Shown in pieces: positions 1-7,380 of a stretch of DNA of 42,333 bases. Position 1 is the stretch's first letter. The number at the start of each line of letters is the position of its first letter. Source of the stretch: Desulfobacteraceae bacterium (GTDB taxonomy: Bacteria > Desulfobacterota > Desulfobacteria > Desulfobacterales > Desulfosalsimonadaceae); NCBI GenBank assembly GCA_003597945.1, contig QZJS01000017.1, positions 1-42,333 of the forward strand, in the 5' to 3' direction. The notes under the pieces are model-generated. The model was not told the origin of the DNA. It made no database searches and was given only the letters and a program-made list of their open reading frames with translations. The position numbers and the translations under genes are program-made.

Positions 1-1
1 T

Positions 2-439
2 CTGGGCGCGCCCTATACCAAGCTTGTCTGCATGGGCCGGGCCATCATGATTCCGGGTTTCCTGGGTTCCAACATCGAAGGGGCGCTGCATCCGGAGCGA
101 CGGGAAAAATTAAGCGGAAACTGGGATAAACTGCCCAAGACCGTCAGCGATATCGGGGCCACCGCCGAGGAACTTTTCGCCTCTTATTTTGATGTGCAGA
201 AAAAAGTCGGCAAAAAAGAGATGAAAAACATCCCCTACGGCGCCATCGCCTTCTGGACCCTGGCGGACAAACTGGCCTGCGGCTTGCAGCAGCTTATGGC
301 CGGAGCCCGGAAATTCTCCCTCAACCAGATCGCCCGCACGGACCTGTTTTCCGGCAACCGGGAAACCGCCGACATCACCGGCATTCCCCTGGTCACCGAA
401 GCCAACGACGAAACCGCGAAGAAAATTCTGAACGCGTAA
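2..439 (+). CDS. FMN-binding glutamate synthase family protein, C-terminal part (5' end outside window)
   Basis: The reading frame is open from base 2 and ends at TAA 437-439, giving about 145 C-terminal residues. The first residues (LGAPYTKLVCMGRA) match the segment of GltB-type FMN barrels that ends the TIM barrel, and the tail with LQQLMAGARKFSL and TGIPLVTEAN is typical of short FMN-binding glutamate-synthase-family proteins that lack the amidotransferase domain. These proteins bind FMN and usually an iron-sulfur cluster; the physiological substrate of many stand-alone members is not settled. An internal ATG at base 32 is not a real start, because the conserved sequence continues upstream of it. 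A strong intrinsic terminator follows at 472-527. It is a paralogue of the FMN subunit at 27722-29356, but lies outside that operon. I am confident of the family and not of the role. Confidence 0.8.
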   Translation: MGAPYTKLVCMGRAIMIPGFLGSNIEGALHPERREKLSGNWDKLPKTVSDIGATAEELFASYFDVQKKVGKKEMKNIPYGAIAFWTLADKLACGLQQLMAGARKFSLNQIARTDLFSGNRETADITGIPLVTEANDETAKKILNA

Positions 440-471
440 CAGACCATAGACGCATAAAATACAACCTTCCA

Positions 472-527
472 CCCCGTTCCGGCTTAACGCTTCGAATCTG
501 AAAGCGGCCGGACCGGGGTTTCTTTTT
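472..527 (+). terminator. Intrinsic terminator after the glutamate-synthase-like gene
   Basis: An inverted repeat pairs 472-483 (CCCCGTTCCGGC) with 507-518 (GCCGGACCGGGG), with one mismatched position and a 23-base loop. It is followed by TTTCTTTTT at 519-527. GC-rich stem plus T-tract on the plus strand, 33 bases after the stop codon, fits Rho-independent termination. Confidence 0.75.
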
Positions 528-560
528 CAATTTGCCCTCGGTGCTGTTTCGGAGAATGGT

Positions 561-591
561 TGGCAAAACGCAATATTGGTGCGTTTCGCCA
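561..591 (+). repeat. Short inverted repeat upstream of the coiled-coil gene
   Basis: TGGCAAAACGC (561-571) pairs with GCGTTTCGCCA (581-591) with a single mismatch and a 9-base loop. There is no T-run after it, so it is not a terminator. It may be an operator or an mRNA leader hairpin for the gene starting at 657; nothing in the sequence decides between these. Confidence 0.45.
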
Positions 592-656
592 GCGGTGATG
601 ATAACTGATTCAAAATATTGACTAATTTTATAGTGCCGGAGAGAAAGGAGGGCCAA

Positions 657-1730
657 ATGACAGCCAACGACCCGAAAATTGAACCCATTTCAATGGCAAA
701 CACCAAAAAGGAAATGCTGGAAGCTTATGAAACCCTGAAGCAGCAGCTTGAAAAACAGGCCAGACAGACCCTGAAACCGGAACAGGCCCAGAAAGTAAAA
801 ACTGAGCAGAAAGTGATGGATGCAGTGGAAAAAGCAGTGGCGTCGGAAGATATCACGCGGCGGGTATATGATTTAAAAGATGAAATCGGCCGGTTTCTGG
901 CGGATATGGCCGCAAAAATTGAAAAAGAAAAAGACCGGTACACGGAAATTAAAAAAGCGGTGGAGATACGCAATGCCGAGCTGAAAGATATCTATGAAAT
1001 TGAAAAATCCGCCCATTCCCTGGCCGCGCTTCTGGAAGCCCAGAATCTCAAAAAGATGGAATTTGAAAGCGAGATGGCCCGGCAAAAGGAAATGCTGGCC
1101 GATGAAATTGCCACCACCCGACTGAATTGGGAAAAAGAGAAAGATGTGTATAATCGGGAGATCAAGGAGCAGAAAGCGGAACTCGAAAAACAGCGAAAAC
1201 GGGAGAAAGAGGAATTCGAATACGGTTTTAATCGTGAAAAAGAACTGAAAAAACAGCAATTGAATGATGAAATTGAAAAGTTGAACAAGCAGCTTCAGGA
1301 CCGGCAGGAGGCTTTTGAAAAAGAGGTCGGACAAAGAGAATCCGATCTTCAATTCCGGGAAAATCAGGTGGCGGAGCGGGAAAAAATGCTGGACGCACTG
1401 CAGGCGCAAGTGGATGCTTTTCCGGCGGAACTGGAGAAAAAGGTGCTTCAGGCGGTGAAAGACACAACGGAAAAGCTGAAAAACGAAGCCAGGAAAAATG
1501 AGGAAATTCTGATCAAGGGGTATGAAGGAGAGAAAAACGTACTCATCACAAAAATTCAATCTTTTGAAAAACTCGTGGCCGACCAGCAGAAGCAGATTGA
1601 AATGTTGTCCCGGCAAATGGACAATGCCTATGGAAAAGTTCAGGAGATCGCCATGAAAGCGGTTTCCGGAAAAGAGCAGGTATTTGTCGGCCATCACCCG
1701 AAAGGCGTGGAATCATCTGAAAAGATTTGA
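657..1730 (+). CDS. Charged coiled-coil protein of unknown function
   Basis: 357 residues starting at ATG 657, chosen because AAAGGAGG (644-651) sits five bases upstream; a longer reading from 618 has no ribosome site. Nearly the whole protein is Lys/Glu-rich helix with heptad spacing of Leu/Ile/Phe (roughly residues 15-330), broken only by short segments. The C-terminus is short and less charged (FVGHHPKG). There is no signal peptide, membrane segment or enzyme motif, so it is probably a cytoplasmic rod-like scaffold or filament-type protein. It is more AT-rich than the metabolic genes in the window and is followed by remnants of small mobile-type genes, which suggests an accessory locus. 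I do not recognise a family, and any similarity to SMC or kinesin-like tails would only reflect coiled-coil composition. Confidence 0.75.
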   Translation: MTANDPKIEPISMANTKKEMLEAYETLKQQLEKQARQTLKPEQAQKVKTEQKVMDAVEKAVASEDITRRVYDLKDEIGRFLADMAAKIEKEKDRYTEIKKAVEIRNAELKDIYEIEKSAHSLAALLEAQNLKKMEFESEMARQKEMLADEIATTRLNWEKEKDVYNREIKEQKAELEKQRKREKEEFEYGFNREKELKKQQLNDEIEKLNKQLQDRQEAFEKEVGQRESDLQFRENQVAEREKMLDALQAQVDAFPAELEKKVLQAVKDTTEKLKNEARKNEEILIKGYEGEKNVLITKIQSFEKLVADQQKQIEMLSRQMDNAYGKVQEIAMKAVSGKEQVFVGHHPKGVESSEKI

Positions 1731-1759
1731 ATTTTTAAAAATATGGGACAGAAGTGAGA

Positions 1760-2084
1760 ATGAGCGGAAAAATTTTAAAACAGGTTGAAGAAGAAGTTGA
1801 GCGTATTGTTGAGCGGTTCAATAAAGAACATTTATCCGGCCAAGGCCGTGCCTATGTGGCCAGGTTCAGGGGAAACTATCTATATCTTGACAGAAGCGAC
1901 TTCGGCAATGTCGGCCCGATATGCCGTCTCAAATACACCGGCAAAATGGATGATTGGGAGTTCGCCATATACAAATTCACCCGGGATGCATATTCTTCCG
2001 ACGAATTCTTTTTCCCGGGTGAAGAAGCATCTTGACGGCACCATCGAAGGCGCGATGAAATGCGGACTGGAAGCCTATGATTAG
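1760..2084 (+). pseudogene. Small conserved hypothetical gene broken by a single-base frameshift
   Basis: From ATG 1760 the protein reads MSGKILKQVEEEVERI and continues to FFFPGEE, then runs into TGA at 2033-2035. The +1 frame continues directly with HLDGTIEGAMKCGLEAYD and stops at TAG 2082-2084. Removing one base near 2027 (the G in GAAGAAGCAT) rejoins both halves as FFPGEE-HLDGTIEGAM, which resembles the end I recall for a widespread family of about 107-residue hypothetical proteins. So this is either a real frameshift or a sequencing error. The spacing to the coiled-coil gene is 29 bases, so they could be co-transcribed. GTG at 1754 is an alternative start. Function unknown. Confidence 0.6.
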
Positions 2085-2251
2085 GATTTGATACCGCTCA
2101 TGCAATTAAACCCAAACGCAAAAAATACAGGGCCAGAAAAGTGACCTGGGATCATTTCCATAAAATCGAAAAAACTCATCCGTATGAGTTTGAAACAGCC
2201 GGACAGCTTTTGGAAGACTTCTGGGTAGCCGTAGAAGCGATATTGGCGTAA
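2081..2251 (+). pseudogene. 3' remnant of a TumE-like toxin gene
   Basis: Reading from just after TGA 2078-2080, the frame encodes GFDTAHAIKPKRKK, then a KVTWDHFHK segment and THPYEFE leading to LLEDFWVAVEAIL, ending at TAA 2249-2251. The WDHxH motif followed by a PYEFE/LLEDFW tail resembles the C-terminal half of TumE/DUF6516-type toxins, which are normally about 100 residues and encoded just before an HVO_A0114-type antitoxin, as here. There is no start codon in frame, and the N-terminal half is absent: the preceding bases belong to the frameshifted gene at 1760. The toxin therefore appears to have been cut down by a deletion joining it to its neighbour. The family call rests on remembered motifs. 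Confidence 0.5.
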
Positions 2252-2264
2252 ATGAGGTGATATG

Positions 2265-2624
2265 ATGGCGGGAAAAATTTTAAGAATAGGGATAATGTCT
2301 AAAGAAGATTATAAAAAGCGGACCATCGCCATTGCAAAAGGGGAATACGATACCAAAAGGAATGAACCGAAGATCTGGTTTGAATCGGTAAAATCAATGG
2401 CTCAGATTTTAAGTAACGAGAATCAGGATCTTTTAAGAATTATTAAAGATCAAAAACCGGACTCCCTGAAAGAACTCGAACTGGCAACCGGAAGAAAAAG
2501 AAGCAATGTTTCGCGCACATTAAATACAATTTCCCGTTATGGCATTGTTGAACTGGTAAGACAAAACAGAGCGCTTAAGCCGGTTGTAAAAGCAACGGAA
2601 TTTAAAGTCGAATTCGGGCTATAA
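2265..2624 (+). CDS. HVO_A0114-type (COG4190) winged-helix antitoxin / transcriptional regulator
   Basis: 119 residues starting at the second of two tandem ATGs (2265), which is spaced five bases from GAGGTG at 2254-2259; the first ATG at 2262 is too close. The N-terminal RIGIMSKEDYKKRTI segment and the central KIWFESVKSMAQILSNEN are characteristic of predicted regulators of COG4190. Residues about 60-105 (LKELELATGRKRSNVSRTLN) form a helix-turn-helix expected to bind DNA. In intact loci this protein is the antitoxin encoded directly after a TumE-like toxin and represses the pair. Here the toxin upstream is truncated, so this may be an orphan antitoxin. No terminator is obvious after it. Confidence 0.7.
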   Translation: MAGKILRIGIMSKEDYKKRTIAIAKGEYDTKRNEPKIWFESVKSMAQILSNENQDLLRIIKDQKPDSLKELELATGRKRSNVSRTLNTISRYGIVELVRQNRALKPVVKATEFKVEFGL

Positions 2625-3470
2625 AAGTGTAAAAATCGGAATTTGATCTTACCGTTTATGCCAGATTTTTACTCGGAATCATGATGCCCTCAGATAATCG
2701 TACCCCAAGATACGGCGTTTCGCCGGAATAAAATAAATTGCTCCTTGTTTTATCGACAGTGCTCACCTCACAAGACATATGCAATACTGCCGTTTTCAAG
2801 CATAATGGTTTGTCAGGTAAACACTAAGAAACGACTAAAATGCCCCAGAACTTTTTTATTTCACACGAAATGCGATTTTATAATGTGGTCTTCCATTGGT
2901 CAGGCCTTTATAGTCAAAACGCATCCCGGCAGAAATAACTTGACTTATACTCATTATCAATTTAATTATTAAGTTAAAAATCATAAAATTCGGCAATGCC
3001 TTGTATCCTCGTTAAAGAATTTGTCAGGGAATAAAGACATGCCGTACCACATTTCCCAAAGTTTTCCCACAACGAATCTATCTTTATATTGGTTTCCATC
3101 AGGCAACGGCAGACTCTATCCTTTAATTTTATTGGCAAAATATATGTGCTACGATCGATATAATCGCGCTTTGAATAAAGCCAGTATACTCAAGGAAGTA
3201 GCCATCGCAATTCAATGCGCAATGCGGCGTAAACAATAAAACAGAGTCATTGGTAGAATAGCTGCGCTTATAAGCTGGCCAATCACCTTTATTAAAAGAT
3301 CCTCTGCTTTAAACGGATTGGAAAAATTAATACCAGGTGTGATTTTGAAAGAATTTTTCAAAGAGCACAAAAATAATTTTTGTCCTGCCGATGAAAAATC
3401 GGGGTTTTCTGTAAGGCACTACTTAATTCCTGACTTTATATAAAAACCGAATACAAATTAAGGAGGAACA
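2625..3470. other. 846-base stretch with no convincing gene
   Basis: AT-rich intergenic DNA. Two short open frames (2745-2972 and 3021-3239, plus) have no ribosome site, no recognisable motif and amino-acid composition like random AT-rich sequence, so I do not call them. A small GGCG-TTT-CGCC hairpin lies near 2717. The last 60 bases contain a TATATAAAA element and an AAGGAGG ribosome site that serve the gene at 3471. Confidence 0.6.
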
Positions 3471-4220
3471 ATGAGGTCCAAAAATTTTATTATCATGACA
3501 TGTTTAAGTTGCGTTCTTTTATTTGGAATCGGACAGGCATATGGCGCTTTTCTGGATGGTATGGAAGTTTCTCAAGCGCCGGAACCCATTAAAGCACCGC
3601 CGGCGGCCCGCAGTGTCACGGCTCCACCACCCGGGGCAATTGTCATCAATTTTGATGATGTTGCTGCGCCATGCAATTTTGCATCTACTATTAGACTTTC
3701 ATCACTTTATGCACCGATGGGAGTAAATTTTTCTGGCCCGATTCCGCTCGATGGGGGGGCTATTTTAGATGAATGCGGATTTTTTTCAGTTACCGGCCAC
3801 AGTGCCCCGAATTTTTTGGCGTTTAATCTAAATTCAGAATTGAGTGATGGCGGTATACCTCGCGGACCGGAAAGGATCGATTTTGATTTTGAAGTTTGCC
3901 AGATTCAGGCAAATTTCGGCGCTGGCCCTGCGCACTCAGGAAGCGCCACCCTTGATGCATATGATGGTTCTGATATGTTGGTAGGTTCAGACACCCTGCC
4001 GATCAGCTCGTCATTGCAGACTTTGTCGGTATCCGCCCCCCGTATTAAATATGTCATTTTTAGTTTTACATCGAATGTTATTGTATTTGATGATCTGGCT
4101 TTTGTTCCTTGTAGAACGTCGTCACCCATCCCCACCCTCTCTGAATGGGGCATGATTATCATGTCACTGATATTGGCCGGATCAGCCATCTGGATGATCC
4201 GCCGACGACAAGTGGCATAA
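3471..4220 (+). CDS. Exported IPTL-CTERM protein with beta-sandwich-type domain
   Basis: 249 residues; ATG preceded by AAGGAGGA with ideal spacing. Residues 1-27 are a signal peptide (hydrophobic LSCVLLFGIG, cleavage near AYG-AF). The middle has features seen in PEP-CTERM-class surface proteins: INFDDV, LYAPMGVNFSGP, FLAFNLN and a closing VFDDLAF, consistent with a jelly-roll-like domain. The last 30 residues are the sorting tag: IPTLSEWG, a hydrophobic helix, then RRR. In the IPTL-CTERM system the tag is recognised by a dedicated exosortase (XrtH type) at the inner membrane and the protein is processed to the cell surface or matrix. No exosortase is in this window. It stands alone, with a strong terminator 28 bases after the stop. 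Substrate or ligand unknown. Confidence 0.85.
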   Translation: MRSKNFIIMTCLSCVLLFGIGQAYGAFLDGMEVSQAPEPIKAPPAARSVTAPPPGAIVINFDDVAAPCNFASTIRLSSLYAPMGVNFSGPIPLDGGAILDECGFFSVTGHSAPNFLAFNLNSELSDGGIPRGPERIDFDFEVCQIQANFGAGPAHSGSATLDAYDGSDMLVGSDTLPISSSLQTLSVSAPRIKYVIFSFTSNVIVFDDLAFVPCRTSSPIPTLSEWGMIIMSLILAGSAIWMIRRRQVA

Positions 4221-4248
4221 AAACTTACAAATATTCGTAATAAGAAAA

Positions 4249-4283
4249 GGCAGGGGCTCTTGAATCGAGTCTCTGCCTTTTTT
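4249..4283 (+). terminator. Intrinsic terminator of the IPTL-CTERM gene
   Basis: GGCAGGGGCTC (4249-4259) pairs with GAGTCTCTGCC (4267-4277), with two G-T pairs and a seven-base loop, followed by TTTTTT (4278-4283). This is a textbook Rho-independent terminator. Confidence 0.85.
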
Positions 4284-4554
4284 GATCTGATTCCAGCTTG
4301 AAATTATTCCTCGCTCATTACCGGCTACTTATCAGTGCTCCATGCAATAGCCATGGGACACTCCAGGAAAAATCAGCCAACCGCAACATACAGCATTCTT
4401 CCATCCCATAATTTTCTGATACAGATACCCTGAATTGGGGAAAAATGCTATCCATACGATAAGGTACGGTAGGGGCGATGCTGAGGCGCAGGCCGGAGCA
4501 GGGTTGCTGGTTGGTAATGATCCGCGTAGAAAATTTTACTCTTCACAACAAATT
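4284..4554. other. Intergenic stretch without a gene
   Basis: With the promoter region below this makes a 354-base gap. A short open frame at 4435-4647 has no ribosome site and overlaps the promoter and the start of the antitoxin gene, so it is not called. I see no other structure in it. Confidence 0.5.
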
Positions 4555-4590
4555 TGTCATCTTGACATTTTGTCATTTATCACATATTTT
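4555..4590 (+). promoter_or_regulatory. Sigma70-type promoter with overlapping operator for the AbrB/RelE-type TA pair
   Basis: TTGACA (4562-4567), a 17-base spacer and TATTTT (4585-4590) make a near-consensus promoter. An inverted repeat TGTCA-TCT-TGACA (4555-4567) covers the -35 box, and a further TGTCA half-site lies at 4571-4575. An operator over the -35 is what is expected for an autoregulated toxin-antitoxin operon bound by its AbrB-type antitoxin. Binding itself is inferred. Confidence 0.65.
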
Positions 4591-4637
4591 AGACTGCAAG
4601 CAATCAGCGGTTTAACCGATATCCAAAAGAGGACGTC

Positions 4638-4901
4638 ATGCTCGTAACCATCGACAAAAGAGGCAGCATCAGTTTACCGGCTTCCGTACGGAAAGATTTG
4701 GGTTTCCAGCCCGGTACCCACCTGGAGCTGACGGTGGCGCCAGGCGGAGCCATCACGCTTTTTCCGGTTGAAATATACCGCAGCATCAAACTCAGCGATG
4801 CCGGCATATTAAAAATTAAAGAGGCCAGAAAATCCGAACCGGCCACATTCCCGGAATGGTTTGACAAGGAATTTGCCGATGCCGGCTCTGATCCCGAATA
4901 A
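4638..4901 (+). CDS. AbrB/MazE-type (SpoVT-AbrB fold) antitoxin
   Basis: 87 residues. The N-terminal 45 residues (VTIDKRGSISLPASVRKDLGF and the following hydrophobic strands) are a swapped-hairpin AbrB/MazE DNA-binding fold; the acidic C-terminal tail (PEWFDKEFADAGSDPE) is the kind of flexible segment that wraps and neutralises a toxin. It overlaps the downstream toxin gene by 23 bases, the usual antitoxin-first arrangement, and has a clear promoter/operator upstream. Expected role: binds its own operator and the toxin. Confident of the fold; the pairing rests on position and overlap. Confidence 0.8.
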   Translation: MLVTIDKRGSISLPASVRKDLGFQPGTHLELTVAPGGAITLFPVEIYRSIKLSDAGILKIKEARKSEPATFPEWFDKEFADAGSDPE

Positions 4902-5181
4902 AAAATTCATCGCTGATCTTGAAAAATTTAAAAAGCATTCGGCGATGATCAAAAAAATCGCCAAATGCTTGAAGTTTCTGGAAGCCAATCCCCTTCATCC
5001 CGGACTGAATATTGAGCGGATCACCAATGATCCGACGGCATGGTCCGCCCGCGTGGATTTAAAATACCGGATATCCTTTGAACCTTCGGCATATCGGGTG
5101 AACGGTGCGCCGGACTGGACCTGCCCCGTAAATCTGTTGCGCATCCTGGACCATGACGATCTTTACAAAACGCCTCATTAA
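4879..5181 (+). CDS. RelE/ParE-superfamily toxin
   Basis: 100 residues from ATG 4879 (MPALIPNKKFIADLEKFKK); a TTG at 4861 would add six residues but lies deeper in the antitoxin gene. The sequence has the RelE-fold order: N-terminal helices rich in Lys (EKFKKHSAMIKKIAKCLKFL), then strands ARVDLKYRISFEP and VNLLRILDHDDLY. The R-x-Y/W-x-I-S and I-L-x-H-D-x-Y signatures are typical of YoeB/YafQ/RelE-like mRNA interferases and related ParE-like toxins. The gene appears full length and in frame, the only intact toxin in this window. Whether it cuts mRNA or acts on gyrase cannot be decided from the motifs. Confidence 0.75.
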   Translation: MPALIPNKKFIADLEKFKKHSAMIKKIAKCLKFLEANPLHPGLNIERITNDPTAWSARVDLKYRISFEPSAYRVNGAPDWTCPVNLLRILDHDDLYKTPH

Positions 5182-5321
5182 ATTTTTTTTTCAGTCTGAT
5201 GTCAGCCCATTACTTTAACTCCCCGACAGCATTTACGAACAGGTCTATTCCTTAAAAAAGCAATCAAGGCAAATAACAGGAGAACATCATTTCGTGATCA
5301 GCCGTCGACTGCCGGCAAAGT

Positions 5322-6980
5322 TCAGTTATCAATCATTTTGACCCGCACGACCCGCCCGTCAAGGCTGGTGTTGTTGACGGAATTGATCACCCGCCGGGCC
5401 ACGTTTTTTTCCACTTCGAAAAAGGAAAATTCCCGGTTTAAGTCAATGGCGCCCACCATGCCGGATTTGATGCCGGACTGATCGCAGATCAGGCGGAGAA
5501 TAGCGCCTTCGTTGACTTTATCCATGCGTCCGACGTTGATTAAGACCCGCTGAATTTTTTTGAGCCGGGAACGGGTTTTGTCGGGACCGGGCCGCACGCC
5601 GGGCCGCGCCGGCAAGGGTTTCCCTGGTTTTACGGTTTTGGCGGGTCGGGATTCCGTTGACGCGTTGATATCTCGGGCATGCCGGTAATTCTTAAATATC
5701 CGGTTGAATTCCGCGGCCACAAAGCGTTGAATGATCTCTTCCCGGTCAAATCCCTCCAGGGCCGTGTACACGGCCGGCAGATAATCGGCCATGGCCGCGT
5801 GGTTCACCTCGGCGCCGACGATTTTTTTAACCATATCAACAAGTTGGGTTTCGCAGATCGTTTGCCCGTCCGGCAGTTTGCTCCGCATGAACTGGATATT
5901 GCGACGTTTTTCGATTTCCCGGATCCGGTTCAGATCCCGGGGACCGGCCAGGACCATGGACGCGCCGGATTTTCCGGCCCGGGCCGTGCGGCCGCTGCGA
6001 TGGGTATAGACGTCGGGTTCATCGGGAAGATTGTAGTGGACCACATGGGTGATATCATCCACATCCAGGCCCCGGGCCGCCACGTCCGTGGCCACCAGAA
6101 CCCGGACGGTCCCCTGCCGGAATTTGCGCATTACGTAATCCCGCTGGGATTGGGATAATTCCCCGTGAAGGGCCTCGGCCGGATACCCGTCCTTGATGAG
6201 CTTTTCGGCAACGGCCTGGGTGTCTTTCCGGGTGCGGCAGAAGACCAGCCCGAAAATGTCGGGGGTCATGTCGATGATCCGTTTTAATCCCTCGTACTTG
6301 TTTTTTTCATGCAGGACATAGCAATGATGGGCGATGAGTTCCGGGCTGGCATTGCGGGCGCCGAGGGTGATTTCCACCGGATGGTCCAGATATTTGCGCG
6401 CAATGGTCGCCACGCCCGGGGGCATGGTGGCGGAAAAGAGCCAGATGTTGCGTTCGGGCGGCATCATGGAAAGAATCTCGTTGATATCGTCGAGAAATCC
6501 CATGTTGAGCATTTCATCGGCTTCATCCAACACCGCATAGGCGATCTCGGAAAGACGAATCCCCTTGCGGCCGATAAGATCGATGAGCCTGCCCGGGGTG
6601 GCCACGATGATCTGGGCGCACCTTTTAATCTGGCTGAGCTGGTTGGCGATGCTGGCCCCGCCGTAAACGGCCACCACCCGGATACCCTTTAGGTGCGCGG
6701 CAAATCGGGTCAGGTCATCGGTGATCTGCATGCACAGCTCACGGGTCGGGCACAGCACGATGCCCTGTGGCTGGGGATTGGCCGCATCCACCAGTTGCAG
6801 CAGGGGCAGGCCGAAGGCCCCGGTTTTTCCGGTGCCGGTCTGGGCCAGGCCCACGAAATCCGTTTGACCGGATAAAAGTGTCGGAATCGCTTTTTCCTGG
6901 ATGGGCATGGGCGCTGTAAATCCCATGTCCGTTACCGAATGCAGCAACTCCGGTTTTAATCCCAATGTTTCAAAACTCAT
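5322..6980 (-). CDS. deaD: DEAD-box ATP-dependent RNA helicase with C-terminal DbpA-type RNA-binding domain
   Basis: 552 residues. Ordered motifs: Q-motif PMPIQ (Gln28), Walker A AQTGTGKT (46-53), PTRELC (78-83), DEAD (152-155), SAT (183-185), and HRSGRTAR (327-334). Residues about 385-430 are a helical segment, a Lys/Arg/Pro-rich linker follows (about 440-470), and the last 75 residues (GRMDKVNEGAILRLI, then FSFFEVEKNVA) are the RRM-like domain shared by DbpA and CsdA/DeaD. It unwinds short RNA duplexes during ribosome assembly and in cold-stressed mRNA. The domain plan fits DeaD/CsdA better than DbpA, whose core and linker differ. A 150-base leader separates it from the terminator of the preceding minus-strand genes; long leaders are common for cold-regulated helicases, but no specific element is visible. 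Confidence 0.9.
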   Translation of the reverse strand: MSFETLGLKPELLHSVTDMGFTAPMPIQEKAIPTLLSGQTDFVGLAQTGTGKTGAFGLPLLQLVDAANPQPQGIVLCPTRELCMQITDDLTRFAAHLKGIRVVAVYGGASIANQLSQIKRCAQIIVATPGRLIDLIGRKGIRLSEIAYAVLDEADEMLNMGFLDDINEILSMMPPERNIWLFSATMPPGVATIARKYLDHPVEITLGARNASPELIAHHCYVLHEKNKYEGLKRIIDMTPDIFGLVFCRTRKDTQAVAEKLIKDGYPAEALHGELSQSQRDYVMRKFRQGTVRVLVATDVAARGLDVDDITHVVHYNLPDEPDVYTHRSGRTARAGKSGASMVLAGPRDLNRIREIEKRRNIQFMRSKLPDGQTICETQLVDMVKKIVGAEVNHAAMADYLPAVYTALEGFDREEIIQRFVAAEFNRIFKNYRHARDINASTESRPAKTVKPGKPLPARPGVRPGPDKTRSRLKKIQRVLINVGRMDKVNEGAILRLICDQSGIKSGMVGAIDLNREFSFFEVEKNVARRVINSVNNTSLDGRVVRVKMIDN

Positions 6981-7380
6981 TTTTCCCGCCTTTGTTCAGC
7001 CGATGGCTGATTTTCAGATAAATAACGATATGCTCGTCAAAAGTCGTTTTTGCGGGCGATATCGAATATCTCTCTCATCTTCCTGAAAATTTTCACGAAG
7101 CGGGCAAAATTGACTTTTTTCGATCCCAATAAAAAAGCCGCCCGGATTCTCCTGGGCGGCTTAACCTGTGCGCTAACCTTTTTCTGCCGGACATCGTGTT
7201 TTGATCTTTGATCAGCGATGTCTTTCGGCGTTTATACCAGTCGGACTGCTTTTACGGGCTGCCATCGCATTTGTCAATCACTATTTCACCATCTGTTTTT
7301 TCGCGACCGGCCAAAAGGCAGGAGGAGAAGCTGTTTAATCCTGGGGTGTATAAAACTCAGTCTGGATCGTTGGTTTACCC
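6981..7380. other. 400-base gap: helicase leader and downstream region of the trmO/membrane-protein pair
   Basis: Holds the minus-strand terminator at 7131-7162. Short open frames on the plus strand here have no ribosome sites and no motifs, so none is called. The bases 6981-7130 form the probable untranslated leader of the helicase mRNA; GGCGGGAA just before its ATG is the likely ribosome site. Confidence 0.5.
7131..7162 (-). terminator. Intrinsic terminator (minus strand) upstream of the helicase gene
   Basis: AAGCCGCCC (7135-7143) and GGGCGGCTT (7154-7162) form a nine-base-pair stem. On the minus strand the stem is followed by a T-run (complement of A 7131-7136). It should end transcripts coming from the genes at 7381-8456 before the helicase leader begins. 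Confidence 0.8.

Noticed and set aside
873-1697. Long minus-strand open frame opposite the coiled-coil gene
   Set aside because: Phe/Leu-rich translation is the antisense of Lys/Glu codons; no ribosome site and no motif.
2745-3239. Two short plus-strand frames in the AT-rich gap
   Set aside because: No ribosome site, no family resemblance, composition like random AT-rich sequence.
3397-3470. Sigma54-type promoter before the IPTL-CTERM gene
   Set aside because: GGCAC at 3415-3419 is followed by TT rather than GC at the required -12 position, so the match is incomplete.
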